From positions 1 to 64,000 of the forward strand of contig JAJPEN010000005.1 in the NCBI GenBank assembly GCA_021166835.1: DNA of 64,000 bases. The letters are read 5' to 3'. Shown piece after piece: positions 17,513 to 32,035 of this stretch (the first letter of the stretch is position 1; each line of letters opens with the position of its first letter). The notes below the pieces were generated by a model, which saw only the letters and a list, made by a program, of their open reading frames with translations, ran no database searches and had not been told where the DNA came from. The translations under genes and the position numbers were made by a program. Origin of the DNA: Burkholderiaceae bacterium. Its GTDB lineage: Bacteria > Pseudomonadota > Gammaproteobacteria > Burkholderiales > Burkholderiaceae.

Positions 17513-17574
17513 GCGAAGCGGGCCTCGGGCGAAGCGGGCCCCTGAGCGAAGCGGGCCCCGAGCTAAGCGAGCCT

Positions 17575-17575
<1 letters not shown>
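17511..17575. repeat. Four degenerate 16-17-bp tandem repeats
   Basis: Units starting at 17511, 17528, 17544 and 17560 share GAGCGAAGCGGGCC with a few changes. The first unit begins inside the psiF stop codon and the last reaches the end of the convergent histidine-phosphatase gene. The tract fills the gap between two convergent genes, where a terminator would be expected. Confidence 0.75.
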
Positions 17576-21315
<3,740 letters not shown>

Positions 21316-21331
21316 CGGCGGCCCGCGGATT

Positions 21332-22150
21332 TCAGATCACGGAGGACACGCAGCCGTCCATCGGAATGATCGCGCCGGAGACGTAGGAGGCTGCATCGGA
21401 GGCGAGGAAGAACGCGACCTGCGCGATCTCGTCCGGCTCGGCCATGCGACCCATCGGGATGCGCGCGATCGCCTCTTCGAGCAGCTCCGCCTTGCTGCGT
21501 CCGCTCGCGCGCGCGGCAGCCTCCAGCCCTTCGTCGACGCGCGTCGTTCGCGTGAGCCCCGGATTGATCGCGTTCACCCGCACGCCGCGACTCGCCCACG
21601 CCTGCGCGAGGCCGACGGTGGCGAGCATCAGCGCCGAGTTCGCCGCGCCGCCGGCGATGTGGAAGCGTCCCGCCTGGCGCCCGCCCTGTCCGACGATGTT
21701 GACGATGCTGCCGCGCCCGCGCGCCGCCATGCGCTCGATCACGGGCTGCGTCACGTGCATGTAGGTGAAGTACTTGGCGTCCATCGCCTGCCGATAGGCG
21801 TCGGCGTCCAGCTCTTCGGGCGCGTAGCGGCGCGCCGCCCCGGCCGCGTTCACCAGCACGTCGATCGGCCCGTGCGCGGACTCCACGCGTTCGACCAGTT
21901 GCGACGCGGCCTGCGCATCGACGAGGTCCACCGCTTCGGCAACGAAAGCCGACGGATCGATCGCGGCGGGCGCCGCGCCCGCGACGAGCGGATCGGTGAA
22001 GGACTCGCGCGCCGCGGCCAGATGCGCCGGATCGCGCCCGACGCCGACCACGCGTCGACCGGCGCGCAGGAAGCAGCGGGCGCAGGCGAGTCTGATTCCC
22101 CTGCTTGCACCCGTGACGAGAACGATCGCCGGGCGGGATTCGTTCGTCAC
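21332..22150 (-). CDS. SDR-family protein with atypical active site
   Basis: 272 residues from GTG 22150. It is a Rossmann-fold short-chain dehydrogenase: VLVTGASRGIRLA at the nucleotide site (the third glycine of TGxxxGxG is Arg), NAAG at the usual place, and a C-terminal PMDGCVSSVI tail. Where the catalytic YxxxK is expected it has FHIAGGAANSA, so Tyr and Lys are both missing. It may use another mechanism or be non-catalytic. It lies in a minus-strand operon between hpf and the antiporter. Substrate unknown. Confidence 0.82.
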   Translation of the reverse strand: MTNESRPAIVLVTGASRGIRLACARCFLRAGRRVVGVGRDPAHLAAARESFTDPLVAGAAPAAIDPSAFVAEAVDLVDAQAASQLVERVESAHGPIDVLVNAAGAARRYAPEELDADAYRQAMDAKYFTYMHVTQPVIERMAARGRGSIVNIVGQGGRQAGRFHIAGGAANSALMLATVGLAQAWASRGVRVNAINPGLTRTTRVDEGLEAAARASGRSKAELLEEAIARIPMGRMAEPDEIAQVAFFLASDAASYVSGAIIPMDGCVSSVI

Positions 22151-22193
22151 GGGGAGTTCCGAGCGCTGGCGCGAGAGTTCCGAACGCTCACGC

Positions 22194-22601
22194 TCAGGCC
22201 GAAGCGAAAGGCAAGGCGTCGGAGGCGTGGTCTGCGACCGCGACATCCGGAGACGCGTCGATCGTGCGCGGCTCGAAGCGCCGCTTGGCATCGATGCGCA
22301 GGCGTCGCGCGTGTTCGTCGAGCTGCCGGCGCGCCGCGAAGAACGCATCGCGCAGCGCTACGTGCACGTCCTGGCGACGCGCCTGGTTGGCGACGATGTT
22401 GCCGCCGGGCACGCTGACGTCGATCGAGACGAGGAACTCCTCGCCCTGCTGCTTGTGGTTGTGGGGACGTTGCACGACGACGCGGCAACTGGTGACATTC
22501 GGATGGAACTGCTCGAGCTTGTTCGACTTCTCGCGGATCGAGGCCTCCAGGGCGGGCGAAGCGTCGATTCCATGGAAATGGATCTGCAACTGCGTACGCA
22601 T
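22194..22601 (-). CDS. hpf: Ribosome hibernation-promoting factor / YfiA-like protein
   Basis: 135 residues. The S30AE domain fills residues 1-100 (QIHFHGIDASPALEASIREK, then VVVQRPHNHKQQGEEFLVSI and DVHVALRDAFFAARRQL). A short acidic tail of about 30 residues lacks the long C-terminal domain of long HPFs. The protein binds the 30S subunit and stabilises idle ribosomes. The start at 22601 has an AGGAG site. Placement behind an FNR-type box fits reports of low-oxygen control of hibernation factors; that regulation is inferred here. Confidence 0.85.
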   Translation of the reverse strand: MRTQLQIHFHGIDASPALEASIREKSNKLEQFHPNVTSCRVVVQRPHNHKQQGEEFLVSIDVSVPGGNIVANQARRQDVHVALRDAFFAARRQLDEHARRLRIDAKRRFEPRTIDASPDVAVADHASDALPFASA

Positions 22602-22653
22602 GGGACTCCTTCTCGTCATCGATGCCCGCACGCCGCGGGCGAGCTTCGGTCGT

Positions 22654-23187
22654 TCAGTCCTCGTCGGTTCTCGTTCGCTCGTCGTCGGCCAGCTCTCCTG
22701 GGTCGGGGTCGCGCCCTGCGCAAACGGACGCGGGAAGTGGTGCCACCAGCTGCTCGATGAAGGACAGGTGCCGGGTTTCGGCAAGCGCTGACTCGAGCGA
22801 GCGCATGCGCACCGATGCGTGCGGCGACGTGGCCGCCAGATGTTCGAATACGGCGCGCATGCGCCGCTCGTTGCGGCGCGCGGCCTCGAGGGCGCTCCCG
22901 GGGGTCAGCGGCTCGTCGAGCCTCGACTGGCACATCGCTTCCGTCCACGTCACTCGTTCGGCCAGTATCGTGCCAACGTCGAGATCGGGCAAGTCGCGCT
23001 CGATCCGCGCGGCGAATTCCGATTCGGCAACGGCCAGGCGCGAGAACAGGCGGCGCAACGCGGAATCCTCGAGCAGTTCCGCGGAGGCCGCCAGGCGGCG
23101 ATAGCGCATCGAAGCCTCGCGCCGCAACGCGAGCGTGGAGACGAGCAGCTCGCGCAAGGAAACGACGCGGTCGGACCCGGGCTTCAT
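22654..23187 (-). CDS. Ferritin-like/rubrerythrin-like helical protein
   Basis: 177 residues, mostly helical, starting at ATG 23187. The segment about residues 18-60 ([20 protein letters not shown], then [17 protein letters not shown]) and a later [10 protein letters not shown] resemble the helical layout of ferritin-like proteins. The usual ExxH iron ligands are not clear, so iron binding is uncertain. It is the first gene of a minus-strand operon (then hpf, SDR, antiporter), with a perfect FNR-type palindrome 36 bases upstream. Confidence 0.55.
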   Translation of the reverse strand: MKPGSDRVVSLRELLVSTLALRREASMRYRRLAASAELLEDSALRRLFSRLAVAESEFAARIERDLPDLDVGTILAERVTWTEAMCQSRLDEPLTPGSALEAARRNERRMRAVFEHLAATSPHASVRMRSLESALAETRHLSFIEQLVAPLPASVCAGRDPDPGELADDERTRTDED

Positions 23188-23222
23188 CGAAGCAATCGTG
23201 CCGAAGCAGGCCCATGACGGAT

Positions 23223-23236
23223 TTGACCCGGGTCAA
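23223..23236. promoter_or_regulatory. FNR/DNR-type palindrome between divergent genes
   Basis: TTGACCCGGGTCAA is a fully symmetric 14-bp site of the TTGAC-N4-GTCAA class. Its centre (23229.5) is 42 bases from the ferritin-like start (23187) and 58 from the ATPase start (23288). A -10-like TACCAT at 23254-23259 fits rightward transcription. It could serve either or both promoters. Confidence 0.65.
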
Positions 23237-23287
23237 TCGCGCCGCTTCTTCGGTACCATTGCCCGCACCTTCACCGCGGAGAGGCGT

Positions 23288-24352
<1,065 letters not shown>

Positions 24353-25248
24353 GGCGCGTTGCCGCCCCCAGCAGCCCGGTCGTCAGCGAGGTGCCGACGA
24401 GGATGATCGCCGTGCCGGCGATCATCCGCGCGGTCACCGCCTCGCCGAGCAGCAGCGCGCCCCACAGCATCGCGAAGGCCGGCACGAGAAAGGTCACGGT
24501 CACCGCGCCGACGCTGCCGATCCGCTCGATCAGGCGGAAGAACACGACGTAGGCGAAGCCGGTGCAGAAGACGCCGAGCAGCAGCGCCGACAGCCAGTCG
24601 AGCGCGCCGGGCGAATTCGCCGGCCAGGCGAGCGCCGCGAAGGGCAGCAGCGCCGCGGCGGCGAAGACGAGGCTGCCGCCTGCGGCGGTCATCGAATCGA
24701 TGTGCGACAGATGCTTCTTCGTGGCTACCGACCCGATGCCGTACGACAGCGTTGCCCCGAGCACCGAGAGGATCGGCAGGCCCAGGCCTTCGTCGCCGAA
24801 ACCCAGATGGCCCCAGACCAGCACGAGCACGCCGGCGAAACCGATGACGAGCCCGAGCACGCGCAGCCGGCTCATCCGCTCGCCCATCCAGGCGAAGGCG
24901 ACGAGCGCGCTCCAGAACGGCACCGTCGCGTTCAGGATCGACGAGTAGCCGGCGCTCAGCCGCATCATCGCGTAGCCGTAGAGCACGAAGGGCACTGCCG
25001 AATTCACCACGCCGATGAGCGCGATGCGCCCGGCGTTCGCGCGCAGCTCGGCCATGCGCTGCCCGCGCAGCAGGAGCGGCAGCAGCACGAGGGCGCCGAT
25101 CGCGGTGCGCATCAGCATCAGCGGGAACGGCCCGAAGGGCCCGACCGCCACGCGGATGAACAGGAACGAGCCGCCCCACAACGCGGCGAGCAGCAACAGG
25201 TCGACGATGTCGCGCTGCTTCAACGCGGCCCCCGGAAAAACACGACGC

Positions 25249-26184
25249 TCATCCGCCCGCGCCGAGCGAGCTCCACAGGTTCATCACCGCATACGCGCGC
25301 CACGGCCGCCAGTCGCGCGCGATCTCGCGCGCCTGGGCCGGCGTGCGCGCGCCCAGCGCGCGCAGCACGGCGAGGTCGCCCGCCGGAAACGCGTCGCTCC
25401 AGCACAGCGCGCGCAACGCGATGTACTGCGCGGTCCAGTCGCCGATGCCGGGCGTGGCGAGCAGGCGTTCGACGGTGGCTTGCACAGGCGCCCCGGGCGC
25501 GAGCACCAGCGTTCCGTCGGCGATCTGCCCGGCGAGCACGCGGATCGTCTGCGCGCGTCGCGCGTTCAGGCCGAACGAAGCGATCGTCGCCTCGTCGAGC
25601 GCGGCGATGGCGGCGGCTGTCGGGAAGACGCGCGCGATGCCGGCCGGCGCTTCGCGTAGCGGCTCGCCGTACCGCTCGACGATCCGGCCGATCACGGTGC
25701 GTGCGGCCTTCACGCTGATCTGCTGGCCGACGATCGCGCGCACCGCCAGCTCGAATCCGTCGAAGGCGCCGACCAGCCGCATCGGTCCGCGCATCGGCGT
25801 GCCGGCCGGCAGCGCGGCCAGCGGCAGCGACGATTCGAGATCGAGATCGAAGATCGCGCGCAGATGCCGCAGCAGGGAATCGGCCGCCGGCGCGAGCGAG
25901 GCCGAGAGCCGCACGTCGAGCGCATCGCGGCCGGCCGCCGCGCGCACGCGCAGCCATCCGATGCGCGAGTGCGCTACTGCACCCGCCGGCGCCTTCGCCC
26001 CTGGGTTCGCTCCTTGGTCTGCCCCTTCCTTCGCCGCTTCGTCCCAGCGCACGCTGCGCAGGTACGAAGACCCGTCCGCGCACTCGACGTTGCCGATGCA
26101 GCGCGCAGCGAGGAAGGCGAGCGTGCGCTGCCAATCGAAGGGCGGTCGATACGGCAGGCGATGCGCGGAAATCCGCTCCGTCAT
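25249..26184 (-). CDS. alkA: DNA-3-methyladenine glycosylase II (AlkA-like)
   Basis: 311 residues. An AlkA N-terminal domain (residues 1-120, starting RLPYRPPFDWQRTLAFLAAR) precedes the HhH-GPD domain, with LVGAFDGFELAVRAIVGQQI, the helix-hairpin-helix LLATPGIGDWTAQYIALRAL and the catalytic Asp in AGDLAVLRAL. It removes alkylated purines from DNA in base excision repair. A low-complexity insert (AAKEGADQGANPGAKAPAG, about residues 51-69) widens the N-terminal domain. The start overlaps the pyc stop (ATGA). Confidence 0.9.
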   Translation of the reverse strand: MTERISAHRLPYRPPFDWQRTLAFLAARCIGNVECADGSSYLRSVRWDEAAKEGADQGANPGAKAPAGAVAHSRIGWLRVRAAAGRDALDVRLSASLAPAADSLLRHLRAIFDLDLESSLPLAALPAGTPMRGPMRLVGAFDGFELAVRAIVGQQISVKAARTVIGRIVERYGEPLREAPAGIARVFPTAAAIAALDEATIASFGLNARRAQTIRVLAGQIADGTLVLAPGAPVQATVERLLATPGIGDWTAQYIALRALCWSDAFPAGDLAVLRALGARTPAQAREIARDWRPWRAYAVMNLWSSLGAGG

Positions 26185-29100
26185 GCACGCCCGGTCGCCT
26201 GCGCCGCGTCGCCGTCGGCCGCCAGCTCGATCAGCAGATCGTGCGCCGACACCGTGTCGCCCGGCTTCACGTGCACCGCGCGCACTTTCGCGTCGCGTTC
26301 GGCGCGGATCTGCGTCTCCATCTTCATCGCCTCGATCGAGACGAGCGGATCGCCCGAGCGCACCGCCTGGCCGGGCTTGACCGCGACGGTGACCACCATC
26401 CCGGGCATCGGCGCCGGCACGTGCGCGGGATTGTCCGGCTGCGCCTGCGCGCGGCGCACGGCGCGCGGCGCGCCCGCCTTCTCGATGCGCATCGTGCGCG
26501 GCTGGCCGTTCAGCTCGAAGAACACGCGCACGACGCCCTCCTCCTCGGCCGGCGCTGTCCCCTGCATCGCGACGACGAGCGTCTTGCCGCGCTCGATGTC
26601 GACGGCGATCTCTTCGCGCTCGCGCATGCCGTAGAAGAAGGTCTGCGTCGGCAACGCCGAGACGTCGCCGAAAGTGCGTCGATGCTCGTCGTAGTCGCGA
26701 AAGACCTTCGGATACATCAGCCACGACGCGAGTTCGTCGTCGTCCACGCGATGGCCCAGCGCCGCGGCCGCTTCCTGTCGTGCCGCCTCGAGGTCGATCG
26801 GCGGCAGGCGGTCGCCGGGCCGATACGGCGCCGGCGGCTCGGCTTCGATCGGATGGGCGCTGTCGCAGCGCAGGACCTTGCGCGACAACGCCTGCGGGAA
26901 GCCGTCGGGCGGGAAACCCAGCTCGCCGCGAAAGAGCGCCACCACGCTCTCCGGGAACGCGACGTCGCGCTGCGGATCGACGATGTCCTCGGCCGCCAGG
27001 TCGTTGGCCACCATGTGCAGCGCGAGATCGCCGACCACCTTCGAGGTCGGCGTCACCTTTACGATGTCGCCGAAGGCACGGTTCACCTCCGCGTAGGCGC
27101 GCGCCACCTCCGGCCAGCGATGCTCCAGGCCGAGCGAGCGCGCCTGCTCGCGCAGGTTCGTGTATTGCCCCCCCGGCATCTCGTGACTATAGACGTCCGA
27201 AGTGCCGGCGCGGATGCTCGCCTCGAAAGGCGCATACAGCTCGCGCACGCCCTCCCAGTAATGCGAGATCGACTGCATCGCGTCGCGGTCGATGCCCGGG
27301 TCGCGCGGACCTCCCTCGAGCGCGGCGACGATCGCACCGAGATTCGGCTGCGAGGTGAGCCCGCTCATCGAATCCATCGCGCCGTCGACCGCGTCGGCGC
27401 CGCCGTCGAGCGCGGCGAGCACCGAGGCGACCGCGCCGCCGCTCGTGTCGTGCGTATGGAAATGCACCGGCAGCCCGGTCTCGCTGCGCAGCGCGTGCAC
27501 CAGCTCGCGCGCCGCGCGCGGCCGGCACACGCCGGCCATGTCCTTGATGCCGAGCACGTGCACGCCGGCGCGCTGCAGCTGGCGCGCCGCGTCGAGGTAG
27601 TAGCGCAGCGAATACTTCGGTCGCGAAGCGTCGAACAGGTCGGCCGTGTAGCAGACCGCGCCTTCGCACAGGGCGCCGGCCTCGAGCACCGCGTCGATCG
27701 CCACGCGCATGTTCTCGACCCAGTTCAGCGAATCGAAGACGCGGAACAGATCGATGCCGCCGGCGGCCGCACGCGCCACGAAATGGCGAACGACGTCGTC
27801 GGCGTAATTCGTGTAGCCGACCGCGTTGCTGCCGCGAAGCAGCATCTGCAGCAGCACGTTCGGAATCGCCTTGCGCAGGCGCGCCAGGCGCTCCCACGGA
27901 TCCTCCTTCAGGAAGCGCAGCGAGACGTCGAAGGTGGCCCCGCCCCAGCACTCGAGCGAGAACAGCTGCGGCAGCAACCGGGCGTACCAGGGCGCGATGC
28001 GCAGCATGTCGATCGTGCGCATGCGCGTGGCGAACAGCGATTGGTGCGCATCGCGCATCGTCGTGTCGGTGAGCAGCGCCTGCGGCTGCTCGAACATCCA
28101 GCGCGCGAACAGCTCGGGGCCGAGCGCGAGCAGGCGCTCGCGCGTGCCGGCGGGCACCGGCTCGCTCCTATCGAGCATCGCGACCGGCGGCAGCGAAAGA
28201 CGATGACGCGTGAGGTCGGGCGCGACGCGTCCCTTCATGTCGGGATGCCCGTTGACCGTCACCTCGCCGATGTAGCGCAGCAGGCGCGTGGCGCGATCGC
28301 GGCGCTTCGCGAAGCGGAACAGCTCCGGCGTGTCGTCGATGAAGCGCGTGGTGACGCGGCCCTCGACGAAATCGGGATGGTTGATCACGTTCTCGACGAA
28401 CTGCAGGTTCGTCGCCACGCCGCGGATGCGGAACTCGCGCAAGCCGCGATCCATTCGCCGGATCGCTTCCTGCGGCGTGGGCGCCCAGGCGGTGACCTTC
28501 ACCAGCAGCGAGTCGTAGTACGGCGTGATCACGGCGCCGCTGTAGGCGGTGCCGCCGTCCAGGCGCAGCCCGAAACCGGCGGCGCTGCGGTACGCGGTGA
28601 TGCGCCCGTAGTCGGGCGTGAACTGGTTCTCCGGATCTTCGGTGGTGATCCGGCACTGCAGCGCGTGCCCGTTCAGCCGGATCTCCGACTGCGTCGGCAC
28701 CGGGCAGTCGGCCTCGCCGATGCGCGCGCCCTCGGTGATGCGCAACTGCGCCTTCACGATGTCGATGCCGGTCACCTGCTCGGTCACCGTGTGCTCGACC
28801 TGGATGCGCGGATTCACCTCGATGAAATGGAACTCGCCGGTGTCGGCGTCCATCAGGAACTCGACGGTTCCGGCGTGCGTGTAGCCGACGCTGCGCATCA
28901 GCCTCAGGGCGGCGTCGCACAGCTGCGCGCGCGCCGCGTCGTCGAGATACGGCGCCGGCGCGCGCTCGACGACCTTCTGGTTGCGCCGCTGTACCGAGCA
29001 GTCGCGCTCGTACAGGTGCACCAGGTTGCCGTGCAGGTCGCCGATCACCTGCACTTCGACGTGCCGCGCGCGGCGCACGAGCTTCTCGAGATAGACCTCG

Positions 29101-29693
29101 TCGTTGCCGAAGGCGGCCTTCGCCTCGCGCCGCGCGGCGGCGAGCTGCGCGTCGAGGTCGGCGGCCGACTCGATGACGCGCATGCCGCGTCCGCCGCCGC
29201 CCCAGCTTGCCTTGAGCATCAGCGGATAGCCGATCGCCTCGGCGCTCTCGCGCGCCTGCTGCGCATCGACCGGCAGCGGGCCGGTGGCGGGCATCACGGG
29301 CACGCCGGCGGCCACCGCCGCGGCGCGCGCCGCGACCTTGTTGCCCAGCGTCGTCATCACCTCGGGCGAAGGCCCGACGAACAGCAGCCCGGCCCGACGA
29401 CAGGCGAGCGCGAACTCGGGGTTCTCGGAGAGGAAGCCGTATCCGGGATGGATCGCATCGACGCGCGCCTGCCGCGCGATGCGCAGGATGTCGTCGATAT
29501 CGAGGTAGGCCTGCAGCGGCTTTCGCCCCTCGCCCACCAGGTAGCTCTCGTCGGCCTTGAAGCGGTGCAGCGCGAAGCGGTCTTCGTGCGAATAGATCGC
29601 CACCGTGCGCATGCCCAGTTCGGCGGCCGCGCGCATCACGCGGATCGCGATTTCCGAACGGTTGGCGACGAGCAGCGACTGGATGCGGGGCAT
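26181..29693 (-). CDS. pyc: Pyruvate carboxylase
   Basis: 1170 residues, full length for the single-chain enzyme. Domains in order: biotin carboxylase (about 1-460; ATP-grasp with KASWGGGGRGMR), carboxyltransferase (about 530-830; TDTTMRDAHQSLFATRMRT, VFDSLNWVENM), allosteric PC domain, and the C-terminal biotinyl domain with EAMKMET (Lys1124). It makes oxaloacetate from pyruvate, bicarbonate and ATP. ATG 29693 matches the usual N-terminus (MPRIQSLLVANRSEIAIRV). It is the first gene of a minus-strand operon with alkA and eamA. Confidence 0.96.
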   Translation of the reverse strand: MPRIQSLLVANRSEIAIRVMRAAAELGMRTVAIYSHEDRFALHRFKADESYLVGEGRKPLQAYLDIDDILRIARQARVDAIHPGYGFLSENPEFALACRRAGLLFVGPSPEVMTTLGNKVAARAAAVAAGVPVMPATGPLPVDAQQARESAEAIGYPLMLKASWGGGGRGMRVIESAADLDAQLAAARREAKAAFGNDEVYLEKLVRRARHVEVQVIGDLHGNLVHLYERDCSVQRRNQKVVERAPAPYLDDAARAQLCDAALRLMRSVGYTHAGTVEFLMDADTGEFHFIEVNPRIQVEHTVTEQVTGIDIVKAQLRITEGARIGEADCPVPTQSEIRLNGHALQCRITTEDPENQFTPDYGRITAYRSAAGFGLRLDGGTAYSGAVITPYYDSLLVKVTAWAPTPQEAIRRMDRGLREFRIRGVATNLQFVENVINHPDFVEGRVTTRFIDDTPELFRFAKRRDRATRLLRYIGEVTVNGHPDMKGRVAPDLTRHRLSLPPVAMLDRSEPVPAGTRERLLALGPELFARWMFEQPQALLTDTTMRDAHQSLFATRMRTIDMLRIAPWYARLLPQLFSLECWGGATFDVSLRFLKEDPWERLARLRKAIPNVLLQMLLRGSNAVGYTNYADDVVRHFVARAAAGGIDLFRVFDSLNWVENMRVAIDAVLEAGALCEGAVCYTADLFDASRPKYSLRYYLDAARQLQRAGVHVLGIKDMAGVCRPRAARELVHALRSETGLPVHFHTHDTSGGAVASVLAALDGGADAVDGAMDSMSGLTSQPNLGAIVAALEGGPRDPGIDRDAMQSISHYWEGVRELYAPFEASIRAGTSDVYSHEMPGGQYTNLREQARSLGLEHRWPEVARAYAEVNRAFGDIVKVTPTSKVVGDLALHMVANDLAAEDIVDPQRDVAFPESVVALFRGELGFPPDGFPQALSRKVLRCDSAHPIEAEPPAPYRPGDRLPPIDLEAARQEAAAALGHRVDDDELASWLMYPKVFRDYDEHRRTFGDVSALPTQTFFYGMREREEIAVDIERGKTLVVAMQGTAPAEEEGVVRVFFELNGQPRTMRIEKAGAPRAVRRAQAQPDNPAHVPAPMPGMVVTVAVKPGQAVRSGDPLVSIEAMKMETQIRAERDAKVRAVHVKPGDTVSAHDLLIELAADGDAAQATGRA

Positions 29694-29799
29694 GGGAGCG
29701 AAGGCGAGCGATACCCGCGACGCATGATAACCGCGCGCTGTCCGGTAGGATCGCCGACGGTGGCGCACGCCGCGCACGAACCGGAAGACAGAAAAGCCG

Positions 29800-31437
29800 A
29801 TGAGAAGCGTCTCCCCGTATGCGCGTGCGATCGCGATCTCGATCCTCGGGCTGCTGGCCGCCTGCGGTGGCGGCGGCGGTGGCGGCGGCGGCAGCAGCAG
29901 CGGCGGTGGCGGCGACGACGGAAATCCGGACGGACCGGTTCAGCTGGCGCAGCAGAACTGCTCGTTCGCCTACGCGCCGCAGAAGCCGTCCGCCGGCACC
30001 GGCGCCGATCCGCTGCTGTCGCGGCAGTGGCATCTGCGCAACGAGGGCCAGTCGGGCGGGCGCGTCGACGAGGACGTGCGAGCGATCGCGGCATGGTCGT
30101 CGTCGGGCAAGGGCGAAGGCGTGCGACTGGCGATCGTCGACGACGCGATCGAGACGCTGCACGAAGACCTCTTCCCGAACCTCGCGGCCTTCCGCAACTA
30201 TCGCCCGGGAGCGGCCCCCGATACGCACCCGCTGCCGTGCGCGCCGGACGACACGCACGGCACGGCGGTGGCGGGCATCGCCGCGGCACGCGACGGCAAC
30301 GGCATGGGGGTCGCGGGAGTGGCGCCGCGCGTCGCGCTCGCCGCCTACAACGCCCTGGCCGCCGGATTGGAATCGGACGTTGCCGACGCGCTGCGGCGCG
30401 GCGCCGACGTCACCGGTGTCTACAGCAACAGCTGGGGCTCGCCCGACCGCACCGGGGCGCTCAATGCTTCGGGCGCCACCTTCCGCAATGCGATCCTCGA
30501 CGGCGTCGCGCTCGCGCGCGGCGGCCGCGGAGCGGTCTACGTCTTTCCGGCGGGCAACGGAGGATGTCCGGCGAGCGCCGCGCCCTGCAGTCCCGACAAC
30601 TCGAACTACGACGGATACGTGAACGCGCGCGGCATCGTCACCGCCTGCGCGGTCGACATCGACGGACAGGCGCCGAGCTACGCCGAGCCCGGCGCGAACA
30701 TCCTCGTCTGCGGGATGAGCGACCGCGGAACGAGCGGCCCCGGGATCACGACGACCGACGTGCAAAACCGCTACCGCTTCGATTTCTCGGGCACGTCGGC
30801 GAGCACGCCGATGGTCTCGGGAGTCGCCGCGCTCGTGCTGCAGGCGAATCCGTCGCTGACCTGGCGCGACGTGCGGCTGATTCTTGCCCGCTCGGCGCGA
30901 AAGAACGATTCCGGCGACTCGGGCTGGCAGGAGAACGCCGCAAAACTGAGCGTGCATCCGTACTACGGCTTCGGCGTCGTCGACGCGGCAGCGGCGACTG
31001 CCCTGGCGCGTTCGTGGAGCAGCGTCGGCGGCAGCGGGTCGCTGCGCTCGTGCTCCTATGCGAAGAGCCCGAACCTCGCGCTGCACGACGCAACGACCGT
31101 CTCCGACACGATCCAGGTTCCCGCCGACTGCACGATCGGCAACATCGAGTTCGTCGAGATCGGCTTCAGCGCCACGCACTCGTACAGCGGCGATCTGCGC
31201 GTCGAACTGCTGCGCAGCGACCCCGCGTCGCCGCCGGCCGTTCTGGCCGCCTCGCGCACCTGCAGGAACGACTCCGGCGGCCAGATCTCGTGCGGCAGCT
31301 ACGACAACTGGGTCTTCGGCAGCGTGCGCAACCTCGACGAGCCGGCACAGGGAAAATGGACGCTGGCGGTCAGCGACACTGTCACCGGCAACGAGGGAAC
31401 GTGGACCGCCTGGTCGCTGACCCTCTGGGGACGATGA
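29800..31437 (+). CDS. Secreted lipoprotein subtilisin-like serine protease with P-domain
   Basis: 545 residues. A lipobox (GLLAAC, Cys about 25) is followed by a Gly/Ser-rich linker. The S8 catalytic domain spans about residues 65-410 with Asp114 (AIVDDAIE), His153 (DDTHGTAVAGI), oxyanion Asn in PAGNGG and Ser333 (GTSASTPMVSG). A proprotein-convertase P-domain follows (about 425-545, ending TWTAWSLTLWGR). The protein goes straight from linker to catalytic domain, so no N-terminal propeptide is present. The next gene begins one base after the stop and resembles that missing part. Confidence 0.92.
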   Translation: MRSVSPYARAIAISILGLLAACGGGGGGGGGSSSGGGGDDGNPDGPVQLAQQNCSFAYAPQKPSAGTGADPLLSRQWHLRNEGQSGGRVDEDVRAIAAWSSSGKGEGVRLAIVDDAIETLHEDLFPNLAAFRNYRPGAAPDTHPLPCAPDDTHGTAVAGIAAARDGNGMGVAGVAPRVALAAYNALAAGLESDVADALRRGADVTGVYSNSWGSPDRTGALNASGATFRNAILDGVALARGGRGAVYVFPAGNGGCPASAAPCSPDNSNYDGYVNARGIVTACAVDIDGQAPSYAEPGANILVCGMSDRGTSGPGITTTDVQNRYRFDFSGTSASTPMVSGVAALVLQANPSLTWRDVRLILARSARKNDSGDSGWQENAAKLSVHPYYGFGVVDAAAATALARSWSSVGGSGSLRSCSYAKSPNLALHDATTVSDTIQVPADCTIGNIEFVEIGFSATHSYSGDLRVELLRSDPASPPAVLAASRTCRNDSGGQISCGSYDNWVFGSVRNLDEPAQGKWTLAVSDTVTGNEGTWTAWSLTLWGR

Positions 31438-31438
31438 G

Positions 31439-32008
31439 ATGAAGCGCGGATTCGGCTCGAAACTGGCGTTGACGGCGGCGATCTCGCTCGTCGCGAGCCT
31501 GCAGACGGCGTGCGCGCAGGTCGCGCCGCCGAACGGCGGAGCATCGAGTACATCCGGAGCGAATGGCGCGCAGCACGCCGGCGCCGGGACGCAGCAGCGC
31601 TTCTGGTACGACGGCGAAAATCGGCGCGAACTGCAGGTCGATCCCGACTGGATCGTCGATTTCCGCGCTACCAGGCCGAACCTGGAACGGCGCGCAACGC
31701 AGAACGCGGAGAAGGAGGCCACGCTCGCCCCGGGGCAGTCGGTGGTGCTTCGCGACGAAACCGGCGCTCCGCGCGCGCTTCCCGGCGGCGTGATCGTACG
31801 GCTGCACGAAAGCGACGTCGGCAAGGCGCAAAAGCTGTTCGCGGAACTCGGAGTCGTGCCCGTGCGCGCGCTCGATCCGCAGCAGCGCACCTGGCTCGTC
31901 GAAGCGCCGGCCGGACTGGAATCGCTGGCGCTCGCCAACCGGTTGCACGACTCGGGTCGATTCGAATCGGCAGCGCCGAACTGGTGGCGACCGAGGGCGC
32001 TGAAGTAG
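31439..32008 (+). CDS. Secreted protein resembling a detached subtilase propeptide
   Basis: 189 residues with an N-terminal signal or lipobox region (ISLVASLQTACA, Cys about 25). Residues about 100-189 (GGVIVRLHESDVGKAQKLFA, then VPVRALDPQQRTWLVEAPAG and LANRLHDSGRFESAAPNWW) look like the end of S8-protease propeptides, which typically finish with a phrase meaning about 'LA-x-LxxSGRFxxAxPN'. It starts one base after the protease gene stops, so the two are translationally coupled. I infer a stand-alone chaperone or inhibitor for that protease. Confidence 0.7.
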   Translation: MKRGFGSKLALTAAISLVASLQTACAQVAPPNGGASSTSGANGAQHAGAGTQQRFWYDGENRRELQVDPDWIVDFRATRPNLERRATQNAEKEATLAPGQSVVLRDETGAPRALPGGVIVRLHESDVGKAQKLFAELGVVPVRALDPQQRTWLVEAPAGLESLALANRLHDSGRFESAAPNWWRPRALK

Positions 32009-32035
32009 ACGAACGTCTAGCCGCCGAGCGGGCAG

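Noticed and set aside
26241..31442. A 1733-codon open frame on the plus strand across the pyc region
   Set aside because: It lies opposite pyc and the protease, is extremely rich in Arg, His and Ala, and has no family motif. High GC leaves long antisense frames open; the minus-strand pyc is plainly the real gene.
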